This document shows, piece by piece, positions 1 through 9,543 of a DNA stretch of 64,000 nucleotides (position 1 is its first letter; every line of letters begins with the position of its first letter). Origin of the DNA: Panonychus citri. Lineage: Eukaryota; Arthropoda; Arachnida; Trombidiformes; Tetranychidae. The notes beneath the pieces were generated by a model, which was not told where the DNA came from, did no database searches, and saw only the letters and a list, made by a program, of their open reading frames with translations. Where the stretch lies: positions 310,001 through 374,000 of the forward strand of contig NW_026515546.1 in NCBI RefSeq assembly GCF_014898815.1. Reading direction: 5' to 3'. A program made the position numbers and the translations under genes.

Positions 1-726
1 GCAGAAAGAACCGATCTAATATAAACGGAAATAAACAAACAACCTTGTTACTTCACTCTTAACCACTTGATGATTTCTGGATATTGTTTACATTGACAGT
101 ATTTAAATAAAACACCGATTATATACTTACAGTGTCTTTACATAATCTGGGTAAATATTGTTGCTTTTGCTCTTCAGAAGCATAATTGTTGAATGTACTC
201 ATTACCAAAGTGTTGTGCACATCCATCAAAGTGCTAACCGATGGATCAAATTTAGCCAACTCTTCAATAACGAGAATGGTGGTGAAGAAACTAGCACCAG
301 TTCCGCCATATTTAGTGTCAGTATCAACACCCATCAACTAAAATTGAAGAAAAAAAAGAAAACCTTAACCATCGGTGTAAACACTAAAAACCACCTCACA
401 ACTTACACCATTCGCAAATAGCGCATCTATGATGGTATTGTCCATCTCGGAGGTTTCGTCCATTTTCTTAACTCTTGGGGCAACCAAATCTTGACATAAC
501 TTGTTGACCATATCCTTGATTGCGACCTCATCTTCAGAAAGTGTCGTTAATGGACCACAATTAGGGACACTTGTTGATAGATTGGTAACATTAACCAAAC
601 TGCAATTTATTGGTTTCCGTAAACACATAAAAATCTAGAAAATAATTGAAGATAATTAGTCGTCAATCAATTAAAGGGAATTTTTACCTTTGAATTTAAT
701 CGTTTAAGAGAATTGAAGAGAGCCAT
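1..726 (-). CDS. ACADSB-like: Short/branched-chain acyl-CoA dehydrogenase paralog 1, 5' part (cut by window edge)
   Basis: Flavoenzyme of the mitochondrial matrix; the family dehydrogenates 2-methylbutyryl-CoA and related branched acyl-CoAs in isoleucine catabolism. Exons visible on the minus strand: 688-726 (MALFNSLKRLNSK, start of a mitochondrial presequence), 407-634, 131-337 and the first 15 bases of the large catalytic exon (1-15), with GT-AG borders at every junction. Exon lengths 39/228/207 are identical to those of paralog 4 (22,329-23,924), and intron sequence near 16-90 also matches that copy closely, so the two are recent duplicates. Conserved YGGTGASFF and YASEEQKQQYLPRLCKDT segments are present. 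The exon carrying the FAD/substrate site and catalytic Glu lies left of the window, so integrity cannot be judged. No stop or frameshift is seen in the visible part. Confidence 0.85.
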
Positions 727-1104
727 TGAACGTGGTAAACTAGTGGTTAACGCAGATTCAAAATACACTTATGATAACGTGAGTTGTTTGAGTCTCAAGC
801 AAATAACTTTTTTGAAATGAGAAAATGCAGAATGCATGCTTATATATACTCACAAAGGTATAGAGTCAACTCGCCAAGCCGCTTAAAAGAAAAGCTTAAT
901 CCTTTTGGGATAATCCTTTCGAAAGGCTTGGCGAGTTGACCCCGAGGTTCGGTGTCAACTCGCCAAGCCTTCAAGTAAACATTGAAACTAATCCCTTTGT
1001 TTTTGCAAAATTTAACTAAAGTAAATTAAAATTTTCTGACTTTCATAGGTATTGCTCTAGAATAGGTTAGGAATTCTGGGCCCTCCAGGTCATTCATTCA
1101 TATT
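727..1104. other. Spacer upstream of ACADSB paralog 1, with a triplicated 16-mer
   Basis: No coding sequence recognised. It carries the three copies of GTCAACTCGCCAAGCC listed separately. It shows no extended similarity to the 5' flank of the sister gene at 22,329-23,924, so the duplicated block has been interrupted here. Confidence 0.5.
865..969. repeat. Three copies of a 16-mer, the middle one inverted
   Basis: GTCAACTCGCCAAGCC occurs exactly at 865-880 and 954-969, and its exact reverse complement at 925-940. Copies 1 and 2 could pair in a hairpin with a 44-base loop, and copies 2 and 3 in one with a 13-base loop. It is much richer in G+C than its AT-rich surroundings and lies about 140 bases upstream of the start codon of ACADSB paralog 1. 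Function unknown; it could be a protein-binding site, a mobile-element end or an alternative hairpin. Confidence 0.75.
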
Positions 1105-1440
1105 GACCTTTTCCGTCGAGGAATCATGCAATCTGGTGCTCCAACGGTAACACGACTTTCTATGAGCGTGAAGGTGCCTATGGACGTCGAGGATTAACTT
1201 TAGCTTCAATGGTCGATTATCTCCCCGCTGAATCCGCTAATGACACAACAAACATACCCTCAGGTCAATCTCTTGCTTCATCACATCAAAGTCATTCCAA
1301 TGAGCAACATCATCATCAAAGCTTCCCAAAAACACCTGAAGTTATCGCTGATTGTTTGAGAGCAACTGATTTACAACAATTAACCGCAGCTCAAAATAGT
1401 TTAATAGATGAGATGAGTTTATCCTTTGGGCCTTTTCTTG
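1105..1440 (+). pseudogene. Carboxylesterase 3'-segment fragment (copy A)
   Basis: This stretch is nearly identical to 32,826-33,160 inside the intact carboxylesterase gene, from the residues just after the nucleophile elbow (FRRGIMQSGAPT) to the LIDEMSLSFGP segment. It has no start region, no catalytic Ser, Glu or His and no C-terminal exon. Relative to the intact gene, a one-base loss in a T run near 1,160 breaks the frame, leaving an open stretch of about 95 codons (1,209-1,493) that runs out into unrelated sequence. It begins about 50 bases beyond where fragment B (21,413-22,107) stops. Non-functional as a protein gene; transcription unknown. Confidence 0.85.
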
Positions 1441-1445
1441 GATTT

Positions 1446-1521
1446 CTTCATGTGCATTCACAGATCTCAGGAAAATTCTGGTACTCTGATTGAATCATAG
1501 AAAATCGTTCGTGTTAACAGT
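1446..1521. repeat. 76-bp dispersed repeat, copy 1
   Basis: Matches 24,113-24,188 with about four mismatches over 76 bases. It includes the core TCAGGAAAATTCTGG followed by CTGATTGAATCATAG. A shorter match to the core occurs at 22,120-22,134, just past the broken end of esterase fragment B. Copies 1 and 2 both lie 5' of minus-strand ACADSB genes, so they probably mark the edge of a duplicated block; a mobile-element remnant is the alternative. Confidence 0.7.
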
Positions 1522-1749
1522 TATTGTGCTTGAAACAATTGGAATCTTATCGGAATAACTAAATTTGCTTGTTATGGCATCATGAAACTGTTATGAAATA
1601 TCATTGATATGAAATGTGTTTCGCACTCAGATTGATTAGTTGACAGCATTAAATTGATACATTTTGATTCATTTTAATTAATATAATAGTCAGGGTAACA
1701 TATTAAATCCATGTTTCTGTTATGATAACTTAATGTCGATAACAATTAA

Positions 1750-2829
1750 CTAATTGAAATAATAGACCTGTATATCTGGGCTACTAGCATTAAGACCATT
1801 ATATTGTGGACAATAATTATAAATTAATTGTTTTCGATAATTATAATCATCGACAGGAAAACGATGGACACTTTTTCTGGCCTCACTGATGAAGAAATTT
1901 GCGAAAAATTGACCAATTAAAACGGCATCAAGTGAATGTGGAGTGTTTGATCTATCATCCGAAATGACCGGTTCGAAGGCTGGTTTTTCTGGATGAAATT
2001 GAAGCCCATAAATTGGATAATCAACTGATTCAATTACTGAAATAAATTCTATTCCATCACGATCTACACTTCTCCCCAATGTTTTGAAAAATTTACCAAT
2101 TCGAGGGAAAAACTGACCATAAATTGGACTCAACTGGAAACACCAACTATGCTCGTTATAAGTAACGTTTTTATGGCTAAGAATCTAAATAGAAAATCAA
2201 AAGGAGAGACAATTAACAATCGCATTAAATTGAAAATCCCAATAACATGATTACCTTAATTATTTGTTCAGGAGCTTGTTGGAACATTTTACTTTGTTGC
2301 ATTTGCGTATCATTCACCGTGAAGGTTAATCGTTGGACTAAATTTTAGCCTTACACTTAGCTAATGGCCACTCAGCTAATCCATTGGCAGCGTAGAGGAA
2401 AAACTCAAACCCTTGACAAGTTCCCCACATTGGATAATACTGACCATTATCATTGATTTTCAAGGCGATTTTCCAAATAAGATAAGCCGATTGAGTATAA
2501 ATCGACTTCATTAAATCAAGTGTCCCACCGGTAAATAACATCCCAGAGGTTATATTGATCATCTTGGCATAATAATCTTCATCTTTACCCACCAGGACCG
2601 GAATCACTCGTCCACCACCGGACTCAATGAATTTAGCATAGCTGGAGGGAAAGTTAGAGGGCGATGTCCGGCTGCCAGAATCTTCAATGGGCATTGTTAG
2701 TATACCGATCACTGGACTATGATTATAATTACCATCATCATCAAAAGCATTGGTTGATTGTCCAGAGGCTAAATTCTGATGATGATTAAATAATAAAACG
2801 ATCAATGTAATTGATGATATGATTGACAT
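1750..2829 (-). CDS. GGH-like: Gamma-glutamyl hydrolase copy 1 (frameshifted, possible pseudogene)
   Basis: Class-I glutamine amidotransferase-fold peptidase that removes glutamates from folate polyglutamates in lysosomes or after secretion. Two exons: 2,255-2,829 and 1,750-2,184, with GT-AG borders at the same places as in copy 2. The start gives a hydrophobic signal peptide (MSIISSITLIVLLF). The nucleophile is in WGTCQGFEF and the His/Glu pair in LQFHPEK. Exon 1 is 575 bases against 576 in copy 2: one base is missing at 2,346/2,347, where copy 2 has an extra C on the plus strand. This puts a stop right after KCKAKI, before the second exon. Downstream of that point the original frame stays open to the normal end (VYYFN), so the lesion is either very young or a sequence error. 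Confidence 0.85.
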
Positions 2830-3416
2830 GATGATTTGGGCTACAACTCATACAAAAGGAAATTAACTTGATTTAAAATGAAAAACAACTGAAATTATAA
2901 TCAACTGTATTTGATTGAGTGAATTGTAAGAATAGTTAATCGTTACATTTGATTCAGTGGTTAAATGAGTAATATCATAAACCAAAAGGAAATTATCATA
3001 TTATGACATTTAATTGTTAGCTCAGTAGTTGAAAGTACACAATTAAAGGTTAATTATTTGAATAGAAACCGAATTAATCAGATTTTTTATCATCTTCACT
3101 CATTTTAATCGTTGCTAATTACAAGGTGATAAACAACTACATAGAACAAATTAGACAAAAAATTATAAATTTATAATTCTAAATAATCTCTTCGTTTATA
3201 TTGAGGCCAATCTTCGTGAAATTCTAATTTGCCGTTTTTAATGAATTTAATCGAAATGGAGAATAAAGAATTGGAATTTTAATTTGGTTGATTTTTAATC
3301 AATCAATTTCTAATCATCTATTTGCTATTAACTCTCAAGTTTGTTCCAAATAGTTATTTATCCACATGTAAGTTAACCTTTTGCTAATTTTTATTTATAG
3401 TTAATTATTTAAATAA
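2830..3416. other. GGH upstream spacer, itself duplicated
   Basis: No gene recognised. Short stretches around 3,015-3,080 resemble 7,050-7,125, the equivalent place upstream of GGH copy 2, supporting a block duplication that included flanking DNA. Confidence 0.5.
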
Positions 3417-3498
3417 CCACCAAGTAAAATAATAAGTTTGCTCATGAGATCCATTTAACCTAGTCGAAATTTGGACAATAATTGTAAATTAATTGTGG
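3417..3498 (-). pseudogene. Relic of a fourth gamma-glutamyl hydrolase (C-terminal end only)
   Basis: Read on the minus strand, these ~80 bases align with the last codons of GGH copy 3 (LIYNYCP...EQTYYFTW). Shared plus-strand blocks are CCAAGTAAAATAATA and TTGGACAATAATTGTA. An in-frame stop replaces a glycine codon in the middle, and similarity stops abruptly at about 3,498. It occupies the same relative position behind GGH copy 1 that GGH copy 3 occupies behind copy 2, so it is best read as what remains of a deleted gene. Confidence 0.75.
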
Positions 3499-4215
3499 AC
3501 AAAAAAATTACAAAAGAAGCTTGAACAATTGAAAACCAGCTGATTCGATAAGTACAGAAAAAATCAGCGTTAATTATAAAGAAAATAAGAAAAATGATCA
3601 TTCAGAATAAAAAGAAAAAAAGAGAAAAACAAAACAAGAGACAATTAATTTCCCTCAGGCGAGAGTTTGTTGTGACTTTCGACTTGTAATGGATGTTATG
3701 TAATCATAGAATTAGAATTAAGTCACTAAATGACAATTAATTGATTGTCAAGATTAATAATTAAGCTCGAAAGAAGAAAAAAACGAAAACAAAATGAAAC
3801 AAAAAAAGTTTCTCGAAGAGATCGAGGGGAGATGTAAACATTACGTTCGTTGAGAAAAATATTATGATAGAAATTTAATTATTCTTTCACTGAGAAGTGT
3901 AATTATCAATTGATTGCTCTTAATTTTCTTTCATAATTAATTAACTGTAAAGAATCAAATGGTTTTCATTTGTTTGTTTTTAAATGTAAAACTGAGCAAT
4001 TTTCTCACTTATTTTGGAATAATTTAATTAATAGAAGATTAATCATGTAAGCGGATTAATTAATTTTGACCCTCTGGTTAATTGAATTGAGAAATAATTT
4101 CAAGGTAAAATTGGGAATAAATTAATTTAATTGTTTTTGGGAAAAGAAAAAGAAATTTATTACAAAATAGTTTTATTTTTTATCCGATTATCAAAGATAG
4201 AGAGAAGTTGTTTTT
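3499..4215. other. Spacer between the GGH relic and the glycine-rich gene
   Basis: AT-rich, no supported gene. It should contain the 3' UTR of the minus-strand glycine-rich gene at its right end. A long open frame on the plus strand, 4,131-4,589, is only the antisense shadow of the glycine repeats. Confidence 0.45.
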
Positions 4216-4808
4216 TTAGAATCCAAATCCGTTACCGATTCCGATACCTAATCCGAAGCCACTTCCACCGCCGTATCCTGGTCCGCCACCATAACCTGCT
4301 CCTGAACCAGCTCCATATCCTGAGCCATAACCTGAGCCTCCTCCATAGCCCGAACCACCCCCATAACCAGCACCAGAGCCTGAACCATAGCCCGAACCCG
4401 AACCAGCTCCGTAACCAGAACCTGAGCCACCTCCATAACCAGCTCCTGAACCAGCTCCATATCCTGAACCATAACCAGATCCTCTACCAGGTCTATATCC
4501 ATATCCAGGTCCATAACTTGACCCACCGCCGATTCCAGCTCCAATTCCAGCTCCAAATCCGCCGAGTCCAATTAAACCTTTTCAAGTAACAAAAGATCAA
4601 ACAATCAATTGAAAACCATCACCAATTCAAACAAAAATCAATCAAATGAAAAGCAATCAATTGAACTAAAAAAATTCTTACCACTTCCAATTCCGATTCC
4701 GATTCCACTACCGAAACCACCTCCTCGTCGGTAACGATAAGGGAAAGTAGCAAGACTAGCACCAATTAGACAGATAAAAAGGATAACAACTGAATTAAAA
4801 TTAGCCAT
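4216..4808 (-). CDS. Small secreted glycine-rich (GYG/GSG repeat) protein
   Basis: Two exons, 4,682-4,808 and 4,216-4,577, join in phase to give about 162 residues. The start at 4,808 (MANFNSVVILFICLIGASLA) provides a clean signal peptide; an in-frame upstream ATG would bury it. The mature chain opens with a basic FPYRYRRGGG stretch. It then becomes alternating glycine with Ser, Tyr, Ala and Ile in GSGYG, GAGYGGG and GIGIG units, ending GNGFGF. No cysteines are seen in the mature repeats. Such chains occur in arthropod cuticle, adhesive and silk-associated proteins; which applies here cannot be told. A TATA box sits about 120 bases upstream. The gene lies between GGH copies 1 and 2 on the same strand and resembles neither. 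Confidence 0.8.
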
Positions 4809-5742
4809 AGTAATGAAATTTAATTGTGAACAATTAATGAGAAGAACAATTTTTACAAAAAAAAAAGTTTCAAAAGTCACAATCAACAAGCGATCAACAA
4901 CTAAGCAAATGCTAAGATTTAATTGCGATATTTATAAGGAGGGAGATGGAATAATTTGTTTCTCATTCCTCTCCCGAAGAAACCAGAGATGTTAATTCAG
5001 TTTGCAATTAAAGTTAATTCAGTTTAATTTTGTAATATTTTCTTGGGGCTTCTAATCAATGATTAACCCTTAAGGGCACAAAAATAACATCCAAAGGGTT
5101 ATCCATCTGATAGTAAATGATAAGACACCCAAATGAATATTGAACCGGTTAGTTGATAGGAGGAGGTGATGAAGATGAAGATGATGATCATGAAGATAAA
5201 GACAGAGAAAAAGAAAGACCAAGATGATGATCAGAGTTAATTATTACCTTGGAAGAGTAAAAATTGAAAAAAATGAATCCAAATAAGTAAACAAAAGTTT
5301 CAACTCGAAAAATTAAATTCTTATAACCTCATCTTAATTATATTCTGAACAATTAAACTTTCACATGAATTTAATTAAACTGATTGATTGGCTTAAATTA
5401 ATTTACCTCTGAGAATCATCTACAATCAACATTCAGTTCATTGTTAAAAATAAGTAATTAGTTAATCACTTAGATGAACAATAATATCAGTTAGTAATCT
5501 GATTGATTCAGTTATACACTAAAGGGCAACAACTTTTACCTTCATCAACAATCAAAATTAATTATTTTGTTTCCTTAATTGTTACATATAATCAATGAAA
5601 TTAATAGTGTGTTTCCCCATTGGCACTAATTAACAAAATTAAATTGATACATTTAAATTAATTGTAACATATAATTAAGATTAAATTTCAATGTCTCTGT
5701 TGCGATAAAGATATCGCAATGATTAATGATGATAACAATTAA
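4809..5742. other. Spacer upstream of the glycine-rich gene / downstream of GGH copy 2
   Basis: Apart from the TATA box nothing is recognised. The left part is the promoter region of the glycine-rich gene, the right part the 3' flank of GGH copy 2. A GATGAAGATGATGA-type low-complexity stretch lies around 5,165-5,240. Confidence 0.4.
4929..4936 (-). promoter_or_regulatory. TATA box of the glycine-rich gene
   Basis: TATAAATA on the minus strand, 121-128 bases upstream of the start codon. This predicts transcription starting near 4,900 and a ~95-base leader. The position is plausible, but no start-site data were available. Confidence 0.5.
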
Positions 5743-6818
5743 CTAATTGAAATAATAGACCTGTTCGTTATCATAACTGGCGTTAAGAGCAGTATATTGT
5801 GGACAATAATTATAAATTAATTGTTTCCGATAATTATAATTATCGTCGGGAAAGCGATGGACACTTTTTCTGGCCTCACTGATGAAAAGATTTGCGAAAA
5901 ATTGACCAATTAAAACGGCATCAAGTGAATGTGGGGTGTTTGACCTATCAGGTGAGATGACCGGTTCGAATGCTGGTTTTTCCGGATGAAATTGAAGCCC
6001 ATAAATTGGATAATCAACTGATTCAATTAGTGAAATAAATTCTATTCCATTAGAGTCAATACTTTTTGCCAATGTTCTGAAAAAATCACCAATTCGAGGG
6101 AAAAACTGACCAGAAACTGGACTCACAGGTAAACACCAACTATGAGCATTATAAGTTACCCTTTTATTGCTGAGAGTCTAGAAAAAAACAATTGAAAATC
6201 AAATTAAATTGAAATCAACTCATTAATGATTATGGTAATTACCTTGATTATCTGATCAGAAGCCCATTGAAACATTTTAGATTGTTTGATTTGAGTCTCA
6301 TTTACCATGAAGGTTAATCGTTCGACTAAATTTTCAGCCTCACATTTGATTAACGGCCACTCTGCTAATCCATTGGCAGCGTAGAGGAAAAACTCAAATC
6401 CTTGACAAATTCCCAACAAGGGATAATACTGATCATTATCATTGATTTTCAAGGTAATTTTCCAAATGAGATAAGCCGATTGAGTATAAACTGAATCAGT
6501 TAAATCAATTGACCCACCGGTTAACAGCATCCCAGAGGTTATATTGATCATCTTGGCATAATAATCTTCATCTTTACCCACCAGGACCGGAATCACTCGT
6601 CCACCGGCGGACTCGATGAATTTAACATAACTGGAGGGAAAGTTAGAGGGCGATGTCCGGTTACCAGAATCTTCAATGGGCATTGTTAGTATACCGATCA
6701 CTGGACGTTGATTAAAATGATGATTATCATCAGAAAATTTGATTGATTGTCCAGAGGCTAAATTCTGATGATGATTGAATAATAAAACGATCAATATAAT
6801 TGATGATATGATTGACAT
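5743..6818 (-). CDS. GGH-like: Gamma-glutamyl hydrolase copy 2 (intact)
   Basis: Secreted or lysosomal folate polyglutamate hydrolase. Exons 6,243-6,818 and 5,743-6,177 join in phase 0, giving 336 residues (human GGH is 318). I place the start at 6,818 (MSIISSIILIVLLFN, signal peptide) rather than at the in-frame ATG at 6,857, because copy 1 begins at the equivalent codon. RPVIGILTMP opens the catalytic fold. The nucleophile is Cys138 in LLGICQGFEF, with His256 and Glu258 in LQFHPEK. Several N-glycosylation sites are visible (NRT, NIT). It is the only GGH here with an unbroken frame. Copy 1 is its close duplicate; copy 3, 362 bases upstream, is an older paralog on the same strand. Confidence 0.92.
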
Positions 6819-7179
6819 GATGGTTTGGTTAAAATGAACCCGTAAATATATTAACACTCACAAAATTAAATTGATTTCAAATGAAACTACAACAAAAAAA
6901 TGTAATCAACTGAAATTATGATTTGATTGAATTATCAGTGGCTCATAGTAGCTAATTGTTATCAATTGGCTCGATGATCAAATGAACAGATATTATAAAC
7001 GGTAATCCCATTGGTAAGATAATTATTAACATATGATTATATCATCAGATTTAATTGTTTGCTCAATAGTTGAGAGTACATAATTATTGGTTAATTGCTC
7101 TTGATAATTGGATAGAAACTGAATTAGTTGAACTATCTCTTGATTACCAACAGTTTTCATCAATTGTTTATTTCACTAA
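6819..7179. other. Spacer between GGH copies 2 and 3
   Basis: No gene. It contains the promoter of copy 2 and the 3' end of copy 3. The 7,050-7,125 part resembles 3,015-3,080 upstream of copy 1. Confidence 0.45.
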
Positions 7180-8300
7180 TCACCAAGTAAAATAATAGGT
7201 TTGCTCGTGTGATCCATTTAATCCAGTGAAAGTTGGACAATAATTGTAGATTAATTGTCGATGAGCCTCTTCAGTGTCAGGATATTGGTGACAATTAAGA
7301 CGAGATTGATCAATGAAAAAATCGGCAAAATATTGGGAAACCTTAATCGCCTCAGGGCTATGTGGTGTCTTCCGATATGATTTAACGATATTGGGCTCAA
7401 ATAGTACACGATCAGGATGAAATTGTAAACCATAATAAGGGTAATTAACACCCTCAATGATTGAAACAAATTCAAGGCCTTTAGAATCATAATTAGTTGA
7501 AAGTATACGGAAAGTATCACTTAATTGTTGGCTTGATTTAACAGTTTCTGGTGTTAAGCATTGGTGGTGATAGTTAATTGTAACATTGTCATCTTGTAGA
7601 GTCTAATGAAGTGAATAAATAATTCATGTGTTATGATAATTGAATTAGTAAAATTGTTATAACTATCATTAATTGTTTACCTTGATAATTGATTCATCAG
7701 CTTTGTTGAACAATTTAGTTGATGATTTAAGCTCATCTGAATTAAGGGTGAAGTTCAGATTCATTGGCTTATCCCATGAGGAACAGCGTGTCAAAGGCCA
7801 AGTTAAATTGTTTGCAATGTAAGCAATTAATTCAAATCCAAGGCAAACACCAAATAATGGATAATAATCACCACGTGAATTAATTTCATTGACATAGTTC
7901 CAGATGTGAACAGCTGATCTTGTGTACTCAGAAGTGGTCAGGTTAAGTCCACCGCCGGTGAAAAGTATTCCATTGGTTATGTTAACCAAATTTTCATAGT
8001 ATTCAGGATGACCACCGACTAAAACTGGAATAACTCGAGCACCAGCTGATTCAATGAGCTTCACATAACTTGCGACAATGTAACTCGAACTATTGATCTC
8101 GACTTTGTGTTCATCGTCCCAAGAGGAATGGACAATATACCGATCACAGGCCTTTCGGTGTTACAATTAACTGAATCAATTGTCCCACGATCATTGGAAT
8201 TGACAATTTTACTTTCCAATGCTCCAAGATCACAATTAACAAGCAATGAGGTTGAAAATAAATCACAGACAATAAGAGTAACTGTTATTAGGAGCAACAT
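7180..8300 (-). CDS. GGH-like: Gamma-glutamyl hydrolase copy 3 (frameshift near N-terminus, possible pseudogene)
   Basis: Exons 7,681-8,300 and 7,180-7,602, spliced at the same position as the other copies. The N-terminus (MLLLITVTLIVCDLF) is a signal peptide followed by ERPVIGILSIPL. The continuation, EINSSSYIVASYVKLIESAG, is in another frame. A one-base loss at the GGG run around 8,118-8,120 explains the switch; exon 1 is 620 bases, one short of a multiple of three. The rest is open to the stop: Cys in FGVCLGFE, His in LQFHPDR. The usual HPEK motif reads HPDR here, so the conserved Glu is Asp. The second exon contains no methionine, so start-codon-based ORF searches miss it. It is clearly diverged from copies 1 and 2. 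Confidence 0.82.
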
Positions 8301-9543
8301 GTTTAATTAGATTTATAATCGTTGATTGTTTACTAATAAACAATCAATAAAGATCAACTGGTTTTTATAATAATAATAACGGTAATCATGATGATGATCA
8401 GATGAAATAATTAACTAAAGTTAAATTAACCACAGGAGTTGAAGATGAAAAAGATTCAATTGTTTCATTGATCGTCAACTGATCAGCAATTGATTTCGTG
8501 AAGATAATTTAGTTAATTTGATATGCAGATGAGATTCAATGTTTATTTAACAAAACAACAATTAAAATAATCTCCTTAATTGTGATAATATTGTAGATTA
8601 GCTCAGTAGGATACTCAGATTAAATTAAATTGTCAAACGCACTCACTAATTGTCAATAATATTTTCAAGTAAATATTAATAATATTGTAACTAAGGAAAT
8701 TGTATCCAACAATTAATATTGATTCATCAATCTAACAGGTGATTAAATAAACCTAATTCAATTAGTTAATTGTAGTTATTAATAGATTGCACTACTAATC
8801 AAGCTAAAGGTCAATCCTTGGTAATCAATTAATAATTTACAATTAATTTTAAGGTAATTAGTGAGTAAAACTTTTCATGTCTATTAATTAATAAGTAAAC
8901 AATTTAACCTTCATTTTGATTATCATTTGTTGATTTGCTTTTTGATACAATTGTTGATTTTTTTTTCTTCCAATTGATTAACTGATTATCTTAATCTTTC
9001 ATCAATTAGATTAATTTGACACTCAAGAGGTTAGTTAATTATCTGAATGAAAAACACCCAATCAAAGATAATCAATCTGTAAGATTATTAAACACAAATT
9101 GTTCTGATTAAGTAAATTCAACTCATTTGAAAGTTAATCAAGGTGATTAACTTAATATGATATAATCAAGACTGCTGATTACAGTTAACATGAAAATAGG
9201 AACAATTAATTTTCATTATTGACTCTTAATTGTTATCATTTGTATCCTTTTCCATTGATAATCATCCTAATCATTTAATCTATTTACCAATCCAATCTTA
9301 ATACTCTCAAGTCTAATCTATTTTCTTATCGATCCTTTTAATTAGAAGATTAAAGATTAGGATCAGATCATCTTTCTCCATCATCATTTCTCATCATCAT
9401 CTTCATCTCATTTACAATCTAAGTCACAATTGAAACTCTTAAATCAGTGTTTTCTGATTGACACAAACTCACTTTGTATTAATAAATTGTTCCAACCAAT
9501 TTAACCTTTTGACCGCTGGACATAATCAGTTAATTTACCATCA
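8301..9543. other. Divergent promoter region between GGH copy 3 and ACADSB paralog 2
   Basis: Non-coding, AT-rich. It is the shared upstream region of a minus-strand GGH gene and a plus-strand ACADSB gene. A TATA-like site for GGH copy 3 lies near the left end. No other structure was recognised. Confidence 0.5.
8362..8369 (-). promoter_or_regulatory. Possible TATA box of GGH copy 3
   Basis: TATAAAAA on the minus strand, about 62 bases upstream of the start codon; the spacing would give a short leader. AT-rich context makes chance matches common. Confidence 0.4.

Noticed and set aside
4131..4589. Long plus-strand open frame rich in His, Leu, Asn and Gln
   Set aside because: Antisense shadow of the glycine codons of the minus-strand glycine-rich gene; amino acid content is fully explained by GGN repeats read backwards.
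7251..7520. Minus-strand open frame of 89 codons
   Set aside because: Lies in another frame over exon 2 of GGH copy 3; the true frame, which has no Met, carries LQFHPDR and matches the other copies.
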